Source: an uncultured Aquimonas sp. (GTDB lineage Bacteria > Pseudomonadota > Gammaproteobacteria > Xanthomonadales > Xanthomonadaceae). Taken from it: a DNA stretch of 26,329 nucleotides. The stretch lies in contig CAMLOR010000022.1 of NCBI GenBank assembly GCA_946481615.1, positions 1 through 26,329 on the forward strand, read 5' to 3'. Each line of letters opens with the position of its first letter. The first letter of the stretch is position 1. The position numbers and the translations under genes were made by a program. Of the stretch, positions 7,446 to 16,116 are shown piece by piece. The notes beneath the pieces are model-generated. The model was not told the DNA's origin. It searched no databases and saw nothing but the letters and a program-made list of their open reading frames with translations.

Positions 7446-8819
7446 TTGGACACTGGGTTTGTTGATCTCGATCTATTACTAGTTCGGGTGCGGAACTCGC
7501 AGTCGAAAACGTACTTTCTCGATGCAGTTAAGGCGTACAAGGCAGGCGCGCTCAGAGCGGCGATGAGTTCGACCTGGGTCGCTATCGTATTCGATTTGAT
7601 AGCCAAGTATCGTGAATTGAGCGCGATGGGTGATGGTGCTGCTACCGCGTTCATCGGCGCGTGGGACAACGCAACCGCGAGTGGTGACATAAAGAAGTTG
7701 CTTCAACTCGAGGCGTCGATTGTTGACGATGCTACCAAAAACACACAATTGATAAATCGGATAGCCGCGACGCATCTTGAGCGCCTCCGTGAAGACCGGC
7801 ATCTTTGCGCCCACCCAGCATTTTCCGCGGAAGCAGAACTCTTTGAGCCAACGTCTGAGCTTGTGCGACTGCATCTCGCCAATGCAGTCGATTTGGTTCT
7901 GTCGCGAGAGCCTCTGCAAGGTAAGGCTATATTCGACCTCTATGATGTCGATGTCCAATCGGCTGGATTTCCGACGGACCACGCGCGAGTGCTTGACTAC
8001 GTTGAGCAGCGCTATTTGGAGCGCGTAAGACCCCAAAACGTCAGAAACTTTGGCGTTGTGCTCTCAAAGTCGTTACTGCGCGGGGTTCCGCCTCAATGGG
8101 AGGCGCAGCAACGAAAGGTCGTGTCAACCCTGGTTGCTATTCGCGAGCGTGCACCCTCCGCTTGGGCAGATGTTGCCAACTCAATCGTCGTGATGATTGA
8201 CAGTCTGGAGCCGCAGTACCGCGCTCGCGCAATTGCATTCATTGGGGCTTTTCCGGACTTCTGGAACGTGATTTCTGCCCCAGTCAGAACTGGACTGAAA
8301 GAGACTGTCGACAATGCGAATCCCGGAACGCTTGACGATTTTCGGATCCTCGCCGGTGTTACGGTGCCACACTTGCGGCCGTCGATCGTGCAGCTAATCT
8401 CGGGCCTCGGTCGAGAAAAGTTGGCTTCAGCCATTGCACTGAATCTGCAAAGTGAGCTATGGCAGCGCGCGGTCGAGCTTTATGAGAACTCTGGCGGCTG
8501 GCGCACGTCCGAAGCGAACTTTCGCGAACTAATCGCGCCGTTCTCGGGGCAGCTCGATGCAACTCGAATTGATCAGCTTTTCGATGCGATTATTTCGAAT
8601 GGACAGAACTGGGATGCAGCAGAAACCCATGTCTTGCTACTTGGAATATTGCGCAGCACGGCACCAGGAGATTTTCCGACTAATGCTGCTCGCGATCGGT
8701 TCCACTCGAAGATCAAGCAAGTTGGGCGCCTCGAGAAGTATTCCGCGGTGATTGAACTGCTCGGTTCCGACGGGTGGACGCCGGCCGTAGTCCAAGCAGA
8801 GGCCGAAGCGGAAGAGTAG
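7446..8819 (+). CDS. HEPN-type protein (RX4H motif) upstream of type I R-M operon
   Basis: A 457-residue protein I do not recognise by name. The first ~150 residues look like a HEPN helical domain: AVKAYKAGALRAAMSSTW near residues 27-44, then LREDRHLCAHPAF, where Arg118-x4-His123 fits the R-x(4-6)-H catalytic motif of HEPN ribonucleases. The remaining ~300 residues are mostly helical by appearance and match nothing I know. The TTG start is the first start codon after the in-frame TGA at 7404 and is preceded by a GGGGAA ribosome-site-like run; an ATG at 7563 would cut into the HEPN helices. Base composition is visibly less GC-rich than the amidase or thiamine genes, suggesting transfer. It precedes hsdR by 136 bases, same strand. 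An RNase role in abortive infection is inferred. Confidence 0.72.
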   Translation: MDTGFVDLDLLLVRVRNSQSKTYFLDAVKAYKAGALRAAMSSTWVAIVFDLIAKYRELSAMGDGAATAFIGAWDNATASGDIKKLLQLEASIVDDATKNTQLINRIAATHLERLREDRHLCAHPAFSAEAELFEPTSELVRLHLANAVDLVLSREPLQGKAIFDLYDVDVQSAGFPTDHARVLDYVEQRYLERVRPQNVRNFGVVLSKSLLRGVPPQWEAQQRKVVSTLVAIRERAPSAWADVANSIVVMIDSLEPQYRARAIAFIGAFPDFWNVISAPVRTGLKETVDNANPGTLDDFRILAGVTVPHLRPSIVQLISGLGREKLASAIALNLQSELWQRAVELYENSGGWRTSEANFRELIAPFSGQLDATRIDQLFDAIISNGQNWDAAETHVLLLGILRSTAPGDFPTNAARDRFHSKIKQVGRLEKYSAVIELLGSDGWTPAVVQAEAEAEE

Positions 8820-8955
8820 GCGAGATCGACTCTGGCGACTGATGGATGCACAGCTTTGCGCGCTGTGGGGCCTCAATTGCTTTAGAGTCGGCACGGTTAT
8901 CGCCGTTCTGGAGTCAAGAAGGAAGCCGAATGCTAGGTAGTTCGAGGCGAGGTCC

Positions 8956-11766
8956 GTGACGCCTGAATCACACGCCCGCGTCCTGATCGATCGCAAGCTC
9001 GAGGCAGCCGGCTGGATCGTCCAGGATGTCAAGACAGTGAACCTGGGCGCCGGCCTCGGGGTGGCGGTCCGCGAGTACCCGACTGACACCGGCCCCGCCG
9101 ACTACCTCCTATTCGTCAATCGCCTACCCGTTGGCGTGATCGAAGCGAAGCGCGACGAAGCCGGCCACAACCTCAGCGTCCACGAGGCGCAGACCGAGCG
9201 CTATGCCAGCGCCACGCTGAAATGGCGCAACGGGGGCAAGGCGCTGCGCTTCCTTTACGAGAGCACTGGCCAGATCATCTACTTCACCGACGGCGCCGAC
9301 CCCGCGCCCCGCGCGCGCGAACTCTTCCACTTCTTCCAACCCAAGACGCTGGGCGAATGGGCGGCTCAACCCGACACGCTCCGCCGCCGCCTCACGCAGA
9401 TGCCCGCGCTCCCCGAGCGGAACCTGCGGGATTGCCAAATCAATGCGGTGAACGGGCTTGAAAAATCGCTCGCGAAAAACAACCCGCGCGCCCTCGTCCA
9501 CATGGCCACCGGTGCTGGGAAAACCTTCACCGCCATCACCTCGGTCTACCGCCTGCTCAAGTTCGGCGGCGCCAAGCGTGTCCTGTTCCTGGTCGACACC
9601 CGCAACCTGGGCAAGCAGGCGCACCAGGAGTTCATGGCCTACACGCCGCCGGACGATGGCCGCAAGTTCACCGAGCTGTACAACGTCCAGCGCCTGGCCA
9701 GCAGCAACATCGACCCGCACGCCCAGGTCTGCATCAGCACCATCCAGCGCATGTACTCGATCCTGTCCGGCACCGATCTGGCGGAAGCTAGTGAGGACAT
9801 CTCGCTCAACGAGCTTGGCCAGACGGATAGCCAGGCGCGGCTGGTGCAATACAACCCGCAGGTGCCGATCGAGCAATTCGACTTCATCGTCATCGACGAG
9901 TGCCACCGCAGCATCTACAACCTGTGGAAGCAGGTGCTCGACTACTTCGACGCTTTCCTGATCGGCCTCACCGCCACGCCGGACAAGCGCACCTACGGCT
10001 TCTTCAACGAGAACGTGGTCGCCGAGTACAGCTACGAGCAGTCCGTGGTCGACGGCGTCAACGTCGGCTACGACGTGTACGAGATCGAAACCGAGGTCAC
10101 CGCCAAGGGCGCCGAGCTGAAAGCCAGGGAATGGGTCGACCACCGCGACCGCGAAACCCGCGCCAAGCGCTGGGCGCAGACCGAGGAAGACACTACCTAC
10201 GGCGCCACGGACCTCGACAAGTCGGTTATCAATCCCAGCCAGATCCGCAACGTCATCGCGGCCATGAAGGAAGCGGTCGAGACCCGCATCTTCCCGCACC
10301 GCAAGGAAACGCCGAAGACCCTGATCTTCGCCAAGACCGACAGCCACGCCGACGACATCATCCGCACCGTGCGCGAGATCTACGGCGAGGGCAACGCCTT
10401 CTGCAAGAAGGTCACCTATCGTGCCGGCCTCGATCCGGAAACTGGCAAAGCCATCGCCGGCGACGACGCCGACAGTGTGCTCGCCAGCTTCCGCAACGAC
10501 TACCACCCGCGCATCGCGGTCACCGTGGATATGATCGCCACCGGGACCGACGTCAAGCCGCTGGAAGTGCTGCTGTTCATGCGCGACGTGCGTAGCAAGG
10601 GCTACTACGAGCAGATGAAAGGCCGCGGCGTGCGCAGCCTCGACGCCGAATCGTTGAAGAAGGTCAGCAACTCGGCCGAAGGCGCCAAGACGCACTTCGT
10701 GTTGATCGACGCCCTGGGCGTAGAGAAGTCGCTTAAGACCGAAAGCCGGCCGCTAGAGCGCAAGCCCACGCTTAGCCTCGACAGTCTGCTCAAGGGCGTG
10801 GCCGTGGGCGCGCGCGATCCGGACACGGTGCTGAGCCTCGGCAACCGTCTGGTGCGCCTCGCCAAGCAGCTCGACGACAAGGCGCTGACGCGGATCAAGC
10901 AGGCCAGTGGTGGCATTGGCTTGCAGGATCTCGCGCGCGGTCTGGTGCAGGCGCTCGATCCCGACCGACTCATGGCCGATGCGCTGGACGCGGCAAAAGC
11001 CGCCGGCATCACTCGCAGCCAGGACACAGTGACGGAAGAAGAGCTCGACGCGGCGAGAACCAAGCGCGTGGACGCCGCCTGCCGACCTTTCGACGCGCCA
11101 TCCCTGCGTGAGGTGATCGAATCAGCCCGACGCGAGCGAGAGCAGCTGATCGATCACATCAATCTGGATGAAGTCACCCGCAGCGAGTTTGCCGCGCAGG
11201 CGCAGGCCAATGCCGAGGCGGCGATTGGCCGCTTCCGTGAGTTCCTTGAGACCCACCGCGACGAGATCGCAGCCCTGGGCTTCTTCTACGCCCAGCCCTA
11301 CCGCCGTCGCGAGCTGACGCTCGACATGATCGAAGAGCTGCACGACGCGCTGTCGCGCCCGCCGCTGATGCTGACCACCGAGAAGCTGTGGTCAGCCTAC
11401 GCGCGCGTGCAGGAGAGCAAGGTGCGCGGCAATGGCGTGCGCCGGCAGCTGACCGACCTGGTCTCGCTGGTGCGCTTCGCGCTGGGCATGGACGAGGAAC
11501 TGCGGCCTTTCGCCGACAGCGTCGACAAGCGCTTCGCCGACTGGGTCTTCCGCCACAATGCGCGGCGCGCAACGGCATTTACTTCGGAGCAAATGGAGTG
11601 GCTGCGCCTGGTCAAGGACCACATCGCCAGCAGCTGCCGCATCGAGCGCGATGATTTCGATTACGCGCAGCTGGCCGACAAGGGCGGGTTGCAGAAGGCA
11701 TGGAATGTGTTTGACGGGCAGCTGGACGAATTGCTGGCCGAGATGAATGAGGAGTTGGTGGCTTGA
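8956..11766 (+). CDS. hsdR: Type I restriction enzyme R subunit
   Basis: Motor and nuclease subunit of a type I R-M complex, which translocates DNA with ATP and cuts unmethylated foreign DNA. The 936-residue protein has an N-terminal PD-(D/E)xK nuclease with Asp49, Glu63 and Lys65 (ADYLLFV...GVIEAKR). Walker A is MATGAGKT with Lys189, the DEAD-like box is DECH at 314-317, GLTATPDKRTYGFF is motif III, and QMKGRGVRS near residue 553-561 is motif VI. The C-terminal ~300 residues are a helical region like EcoEI_R_C that docks on HsdM/HsdS. The start is GTG 8956 with a purine-rich GAGGCGAGG just before it; no closer in-frame ATG preserves the nuclease. The stop overlaps the hsdS TTG start (TTGA). 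Confidence 0.95.
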   Translation: MTPESHARVLIDRKLEAAGWIVQDVKTVNLGAGLGVAVREYPTDTGPADYLLFVNRLPVGVIEAKRDEAGHNLSVHEAQTERYASATLKWRNGGKALRFLYESTGQIIYFTDGADPAPRARELFHFFQPKTLGEWAAQPDTLRRRLTQMPALPERNLRDCQINAVNGLEKSLAKNNPRALVHMATGAGKTFTAITSVYRLLKFGGAKRVLFLVDTRNLGKQAHQEFMAYTPPDDGRKFTELYNVQRLASSNIDPHAQVCISTIQRMYSILSGTDLAEASEDISLNELGQTDSQARLVQYNPQVPIEQFDFIVIDECHRSIYNLWKQVLDYFDAFLIGLTATPDKRTYGFFNENVVAEYSYEQSVVDGVNVGYDVYEIETEVTAKGAELKAREWVDHRDRETRAKRWAQTEEDTTYGATDLDKSVINPSQIRNVIAAMKEAVETRIFPHRKETPKTLIFAKTDSHADDIIRTVREIYGEGNAFCKKVTYRAGLDPETGKAIAGDDADSVLASFRNDYHPRIAVTVDMIATGTDVKPLEVLLFMRDVRSKGYYEQMKGRGVRSLDAESLKKVSNSAEGAKTHFVLIDALGVEKSLKTESRPLERKPTLSLDSLLKGVAVGARDPDTVLSLGNRLVRLAKQLDDKALTRIKQASGGIGLQDLARGLVQALDPDRLMADALDAAKAAGITRSQDTVTEEELDAARTKRVDAACRPFDAPSLREVIESARREREQLIDHINLDEVTRSEFAAQAQANAEAAIGRFREFLETHRDEIAALGFFYAQPYRRRELTLDMIEELHDALSRPPLMLTTEKLWSAYARVQESKVRGNGVRRQLTDLVSLVRFALGMDEELRPFADSVDKRFADWVFRHNARRATAFTSEQMEWLRLVKDHIASSCRIERDDFDYAQLADKGGLQKAWNVFDGQLDELLAEMNEELVA

Positions 11767-13295
11767 GTAGTTGGGAAGACCACGGAGATCTCGTCGTAGT
11801 ACGCGGGCATTGCCGAACAACCATTGGCGAAGTAGTCGATGCCGCTGTTTCACAGGCCGGCCCAACTAAAGACTTCGTGTACTTGGACATCGGCAGTGTC
11901 GATCGGGAGTCAAAGACATTCTTCGATCTGAAAACCGTGCCGCAAAATGAGGCCCCGAGCCGGGCAAGGCAAGTCGTTCAACCTGCGGACGTTCTTGTTT
12001 CAATGACGAGGCCGAATCTCAACGCAATAGCCATGGTCCCGGATCTGCCTGGCGAAGCCATTGCGTCTACCGGATTCCATGTGCTGCGCTCGTCTTGGGT
12101 GGATCCAAAGTTCCTGTACTACTTGGTGCAAACCGAGAGCTTTGTGCAAGCAATGACGGCCGTCGTCCAGGGTGCGCTCTATCCGGCAGTGCGTCCGAAA
12201 GACATTTCATCCTTTCAGTTCAACCTGCCGCCCCGCGCCGAGCAAGCCCGCATCGTCGAAAAGCTAGAAGAGCTGCTCTCCGACCTCGACGCTGGCGTGG
12301 CCGAACTGAAGGCCGCGCAGCGCAAGCTAGCGCTGTATCGCCATTCGCTGCTGAAGGCGACGGTGGAGGGCGCGCTGACGGCCGACTGGCGCGCGGCCCA
12401 CGGCCAGCCGCAGGAAACCGGCGCTGAACTGCTGCAACGCATCCTGTCCGAACGCCGCGCCCGCTGGGAGCAGAAGCAGCTTGCCAAATTCGCTGGCCAA
12501 GGCAAGGCGCCGCCCACAGGCTGGCAAGCCAAATATCCCGAGCCCGCCGCTCCGGACCTCACCGATCTTCCTTCCCTGCCGGACGGGTGGGTGTGGGCAA
12601 GCTTGGACCAACTGGCGGAGATCCAAGGGGGTATTCAAAAGCAACCGTCACGCGCTCCTGTTGCAAATCGCTATCCGTTCTTGCGTGTTGCAAATGTTGC
12701 GCGCGGTCAACTCAAGCTCGACGAAATTCATGAGATCGAGCTGTTTGACGGCGAGTTAGAGCGACTGGCTCTGCAGAAGGGCGACATCTTGGTCGTCGAA
12801 GGAAACGGCAGCCTTACCGAGATTGGTCGTTGCGCGTTATGGGACGGATCTATCGAGAACGCAGTTCATCAGAACCATCTCATTCGCGCTCGCCCAGTAC
12901 TAGTCCAAGGTGAGTTCATCGAAGCGTGGCTGAACTCGCTCCGTGGAATCGACCGCATGACTGCGCTTGCAGCTACGACCAGCGGGCTCTACACCTTGAG
13001 CGTGGGAAAGATCTCAAAGATTCCCGTGCCGTTGCCCCCTGCCGCAGAACAAAGCGCCGCCGTTGACACCTTGACCAATGCGATGGCCGGTTATATCGGG
13101 CAACTAGCTGCGACGAATCTGTCTTTAAGGCAGGCCGCTGCGCAGCGCAAGAACGTCCTCAGATCCGCCTTCGCCGGCCACCTGGTCCCGCAGGACACCA
13201 GCGACGAACCCGCCAGCGAACTGCTGGCCCGCATTCGCGCCGCACGCGTGAGCAGCGACGCTGGCGCACTGCACCGCCGCAGGAAGACCGCATGA
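11763..13295 (+). CDS. hsdS: Type I restriction-modification specificity subunit S
   Basis: DNA-recognition subunit, 510 residues, with two target recognition domains. TRD1 spans about residues 1-155. The first conserved spacer (PPRAEQARIVEKLEELLSDL through RHSLLKATVEGALTADW) spans ~157-225 and is a coiled coil with the typical QxxIV/L pattern. After a linker, TRD2 covers ~275-445 and the second, shorter spacer (PPAAEQSAAVDTL...RKNVLRSAFAGHLVPQD) ends the protein. The TTG start overlaps the hsdR stop and follows a GAGGAG run; the hsdM ATG overlaps its stop as ATGA, so R-S-M are translationally coupled. Both TRD stretches look less GC-rich than the spacers by eye, which fits TRD exchange between hsdS alleles. 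Target sequence cannot be read. Confidence 0.94.
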   Translation: MSSWEDHGDLVVVRGHCRTTIGEVVDAAVSQAGPTKDFVYLDIGSVDRESKTFFDLKTVPQNEAPSRARQVVQPADVLVSMTRPNLNAIAMVPDLPGEAIASTGFHVLRSSWVDPKFLYYLVQTESFVQAMTAVVQGALYPAVRPKDISSFQFNLPPRAEQARIVEKLEELLSDLDAGVAELKAAQRKLALYRHSLLKATVEGALTADWRAAHGQPQETGAELLQRILSERRARWEQKQLAKFAGQGKAPPTGWQAKYPEPAAPDLTDLPSLPDGWVWASLDQLAEIQGGIQKQPSRAPVANRYPFLRVANVARGQLKLDEIHEIELFDGELERLALQKGDILVVEGNGSLTEIGRCALWDGSIENAVHQNHLIRARPVLVQGEFIEAWLNSLRGIDRMTALAATTSGLYTLSVGKISKIPVPLPPAAEQSAAVDTLTNAMAGYIGQLAATNLSLRQAAAQRKNVLRSAFAGHLVPQDTSDEPASELLARIRAARVSSDAGALHRRRKTA

Positions 13296-14764
13296 ACAGC
13301 ACCGCGCTCGTCCAGAAGATCTGGAACTTCTGCCACACCCTGCGCGATGACGGGGTCGGCTACGGCGACTACCTGGAACAGCTGACCTACCTGTTGTTCC
13401 TCAAGCTGGCGCACGAGTATTCGCAGGATCCGTACAACCGCGACACCCACATTCCTAAGAGCTGCGACTGGCTCAGTCTGAAGGGCAAGACAGGCGCGCC
13501 GCTCGAAGCGCACTACATCAAGGTGCTTCACAGGCTCGGCGAAGAACCCGACATGCTTGGCGCGATTTTCTTCAAGGCGCAGAACAAGATCCAGGACCCG
13601 GCCAAGCTGGCGCGTCTCGTACAGATGATCGACGCAGAGGACTGGATCAGCCTGGATGCCGACACCAAGGGCGACCTCTACGAAGGCCTGCTGCAGAAAA
13701 ACGCCGAGGACACCAAGAGCGGCGCCGGCCAGTACTTCACCCCGCGCGTGCTGATCCAGGCGATGGTCGAGTGCGTGCAGCCCGAGCCGGGCAAGACCAT
13801 CGCCGATCCCGCCTGCGGCACCGGCGGCTTCTTTCTCGGAGCCTACGAGTGGCTGACACGCGCTGGCGTGACGCTGGACAAGAAGCAGAAGAACTTCCTG
13901 AAGCACAAGACCTTTTTCGGTAACGAGATTGTCGCTGCCACCCGGCGCCTGTGCCTGATGAACCTGTTCCTGCACAACGTCGGCGACCTCGACGGCGAGC
14001 CGACCGTCGAGCGCTCCGACGCGCTGATCTCCGAACCCAAGCAGAAGTTCGACTACGTGCTGGCTAATCCGCCCTTCGGCAAGAAGAGCAGCATGACCAT
14101 CACCAACGAGGACGGCGAGGAAGACCGCGACGCGCTGACCTACGAGCGCCAGGACTTCTGGCAGACCACCTCCAACAAGCAGCTCAACTTTCTCCAGCAC
14201 ATAGTCTCGATGCTAAAGACCACCGGCCAAGCTGCGGTGGTGCTGCCCGACAACGTGCTGTTCGAAGGCGGCGCCGGCGAGAAGATCCGGCGCAAGCTGC
14301 TGGAAACCTGCGACGTCCACACCCTGCTGCGCCTGCCCACGGGCATCTTCTACGCTCAGGGCGTCAAAGCGAACGTGCTGTTCTTCGACGCAAAGCCGAA
14401 GGACGGCAAGGTCCACACCAAGGGCGTGTGGATCTACGACCTGCGCACCAACAAGCACTTCACCCTAAAGACCAAGCAGCTGCGCCGCGAGGACCTGCAG
14501 GAGTTCGTCGAGGCCTACCACCCGGCCAACCGCCACAAGCGCAAGGAGTCGGAGCGCTTCCGCTACTTCGACTACAAGGATCTCGTTGCACGGGACAAGG
14601 CCAGCCTCGATATCTTCTGGCTCAAGGACGACAGTCTCGACGACCTCGACAACCTGCCCGCACCCGATGTGTTGGCGCAGGAGATCATCGATCATCTCGA
14701 AGCAGCGCTTCACTCGTTCCGCGAGGTCGCTGCAGCGCTGCCACGTTCAGACCGTCAAGGCTGA
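13292..14764 (+). CDS. hsdM: Type I restriction-modification N6-adenine methyltransferase M subunit
   Basis: Modification subunit; with HsdS it methylates adenine in the host's recognition sites, and it is part of the restriction complex. The 490-residue protein has an N-terminal HsdM_N helical domain (ALVQKIWNFCHTLRDDGVGY), then the SAM-binding motif I DPACGTGGFF starting at Asp172 and the catalytic motif IV NPPFGKK starting at Asn259, the order of gamma-class N6-adenine methylases. The QYFTPR segment before motif I is the usual family mark. It is the last gene of the hsdR-S-M unit; the more common orders have hsdM before hsdS. The convergent mrr-like gene ends 46 bases downstream. No truncation is seen. 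Confidence 0.96.
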   Translation: MNSTALVQKIWNFCHTLRDDGVGYGDYLEQLTYLLFLKLAHEYSQDPYNRDTHIPKSCDWLSLKGKTGAPLEAHYIKVLHRLGEEPDMLGAIFFKAQNKIQDPAKLARLVQMIDAEDWISLDADTKGDLYEGLLQKNAEDTKSGAGQYFTPRVLIQAMVECVQPEPGKTIADPACGTGGFFLGAYEWLTRAGVTLDKKQKNFLKHKTFFGNEIVAATRRLCLMNLFLHNVGDLDGEPTVERSDALISEPKQKFDYVLANPPFGKKSSMTITNEDGEEDRDALTYERQDFWQTTSNKQLNFLQHIVSMLKTTGQAAVVLPDNVLFEGGAGEKIRRKLLETCDVHTLLRLPTGIFYAQGVKANVLFFDAKPKDGKVHTKGVWIYDLRTNKHFTLKTKQLRREDLQEFVEAYHPANRHKRKESERFRYFDYKDLVARDKASLDIFWLKDDSLDDLDNLPAPDVLAQEIIDHLEAALHSFREVAAALPRSDRQG

Positions 14765-14810
14765 TGCATAAACCGGCCGCAGCCGATGTGCGAAACCTAG
14801 AATTCGGTAG

Positions 14811-15743
14811 TTACGTCGATTCCTCATCGAAGTAGTCGCTGTCAAGCTTCGGGACCTTCACGGTCCGTGCGGACACGCCTACTTCATGGTCAATCATGAA
14901 CTCGGCGAGTTTGGGTCCGTCGACAAGCACAATGCGCTCGACCGACCTGGCGAAGTCGATCGCCTGAGCGGTATAGCCGGAGGTCGTGATGAAAACGCCC
15001 TTATTGGCACGCTGCCCCGCCAACGCGCCGTAGAACGCCTGAATTTCCGGCCGCCCTACCGTGCTCTGCCACCTTTTTGCTTGGACATAAACCCGCTCGA
15101 GGCCAAGCTTATCGAGCGAAATAACGCCGTCGATCCCGGCGTCTCCCGATCCGCCCACGCGCTGTAAGTCCTCGCGGCTCGCGCCGTAGCCCATTCGATG
15201 CAGAAGATCGAGCACGATGGTTTCAAAATAAGAGGGCGAAACGGTGGCCAGCGACTCCAGCACTTCAGCCGCGACGGACCGTCGTAGCTCCGCCAACGCT
15301 TGTCCGAGCCGATCGTCGGGGCTTTCGATTGCGGACTCGAGAATCGGCACCTGCGCAAGTGCGGGTGAAGCCAGCGAGACACCGTCGCCCTGCGGCTTCA
15401 ATCGCACATCCATGAACCCAATCGCCAGATGTTCCACCTCACTTGCGCTGAGTGGAGCGGAGTGTTTGGCAACGAAGTCCTGCCCTTCAGCGGTCAGCTT
15501 CCAGAAGCCGCGACGCGGACTGCTTGAGAGGCCCGCTCGCTTGAGCCGGTCATGCGCCCAGCCGGCGCGATTCTTGTAGATGGGCTGTGATCCACTGGGC
15601 AGGAGTTCTTCGCGATCCGGCGCTGAAATTGCAAGCGCACTGGCAGCCGCCTCATGGGCGTCCTTTGCAGACGCGCCCTCCGGGTGCGCTGCCAGGAAGC
15701 GAAGAACCGGCTCGATGAACTTGTCGTAGGTCGGAACGCTCAT
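14811..15743 (-). CDS. mrr: Mrr-like type IV restriction endonuclease
   Basis: Predicted to cleave methylated DNA. The 310-residue protein follows E. coli Mrr in architecture: an N-terminal winged-helix Mrr_N domain (SVPTYDKFIEPVLRFLAAHP, then YKNRAGWAHDRLKRAGLSS, residues 1-90) and a C-terminal Mrr catalytic domain (YFETIVLDLLHRMGYG from about 180). The catalytic residues are Asp205 (GDAGIDGVI) and Gln221-x-Lys223 (VQAKRW); the glutamine in place of glutamate is normal for Mrr. ATG 15743 is chosen since it gives the Mrr-like N terminus; the frame is open 14 codons further. It is convergent with hsdM. An Mrr enzyme must tolerate the methylation laid down by the adjacent HsdM, so the pair presumably recognise different sites. 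Codons are less GC-biased than core genes. Confidence 0.9.
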   Translation of the reverse strand: MSVPTYDKFIEPVLRFLAAHPEGASAKDAHEAAASALAISAPDREELLPSGSQPIYKNRAGWAHDRLKRAGLSSSPRRGFWKLTAEGQDFVAKHSAPLSASEVEHLAIGFMDVRLKPQGDGVSLASPALAQVPILESAIESPDDRLGQALAELRRSVAAEVLESLATVSPSYFETIVLDLLHRMGYGASREDLQRVGGSGDAGIDGVISLDKLGLERVYVQAKRWQSTVGRPEIQAFYGALAGQRANKGVFITTSGYTAQAIDFARSVERIVLVDGPKLAEFMIDHEVGVSARTVKVPKLDSDYFDEEST

Positions 15744-15850
15744 GGGGACGGTACCAAGGGTGTCGCCGAGTGGGCGAGTGAACAAAGGGCTAGCGGCGTG
15801 TGAATCGAACTCGACGAGACGGAGTGTCCGTCATGATTGCCGGCGCGCCA

Positions 15851-15867
15851 AGGTGACAGATTCCTAG
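15851..15867 (+). repeat. 17-bp repeat, copy 2
   Basis: AGGTGACAGATTCCTAG, exact reverse complement of the copy at 7370 and identical to the copy at 16585. It lies about 108 bases upstream of the mrr start and, with copy 1, brackets the HEPN-hsdRSM-mrr island of about 8.5 kb. Confidence 0.85.
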
Positions 15868-15957
15868 GGTCTTGCCTGCGCAAAGTCGGCGGGCGTAGCA
15901 TCAGATCGCCGCGGCCCAATCCGCGGTCGGGTTTGACATCCCGGCACGCGCGCATCG

Positions 15958-15991
15958 ACGCGCCACCGCATGCCCGCGAGGCGCGTTTTTT
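15958..15991 (+). terminator. Terminator-like hairpin with T run
   Basis: ACGCGCC at 15958-15964 pairs with GGCGCGT at 15980-15986 (7 bp, 15-base loop), followed by six T at 15986-15991. There is no plus-strand gene immediately before it, so it may end transcription coming out of the island or act as an attenuator before the structured RNA and radC. The long loop weakens the case. Confidence 0.4.
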
Positions 15992-16019
15992 CGTGCCCGC
16001 GCTCCATGCGCATGGCCAT

Positions 16020-16111
16020 CCGCCGGTCTACGGCGGCGGTGCGCGGGGGTCGCAAGGCCCGCCGGTCGCGTGCCGGTATGTCAACCGCGCACCGTTCGCC
16101 ACCTCCGGAGG
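16020..16111 (+). ncRNA. Structured leader RNA resembling phage C4 antisense RNA
   Basis: Three nested elements are visible. A hairpin CCGCCG-GTCTA-CGGCGG lies at 16020-16036. A long closing stem pairs CGGTGCGCGG (16037-16046) perfectly with CCGCGCACCG (16085-16094). Between the arms are a GGGGGTCGCAAGGCCC hairpin and CCGG-type repeats around 16062-16077. The layout (GC hairpin, GTGCG arm, CGCAAG loop, GCCGGT, then CAACC-GCGCAC arm and GCC) is how I remember C4 antisense RNAs of P1/P4-like elements, whose loops base-pair with a target leader. It ends at CCTCCGGAGG (16102-16111), a palindrome that contains the Shine-Dalgarno of the following radC. Pairing is seen; the C4 assignment is from memory. 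Confidence 0.45.
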
Positions 16112-16116
16112 CCTGC

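Noticed and set aside
9124..10695. 523-codon open frame antisense to hsdR
   Set aside because: GC-rich third positions keep the opposite frame open; composition is Ala/Val/Asp/Gly/His-rich with no motif, and hsdR motifs are unmistakable on the plus strand.
7370..15867. Classical transposon with terminal inverted repeats
   Set aside because: Only 17 bases match, no transposase is inside, and no target-site duplication is seen at 7360-7369 against 15868-15877.
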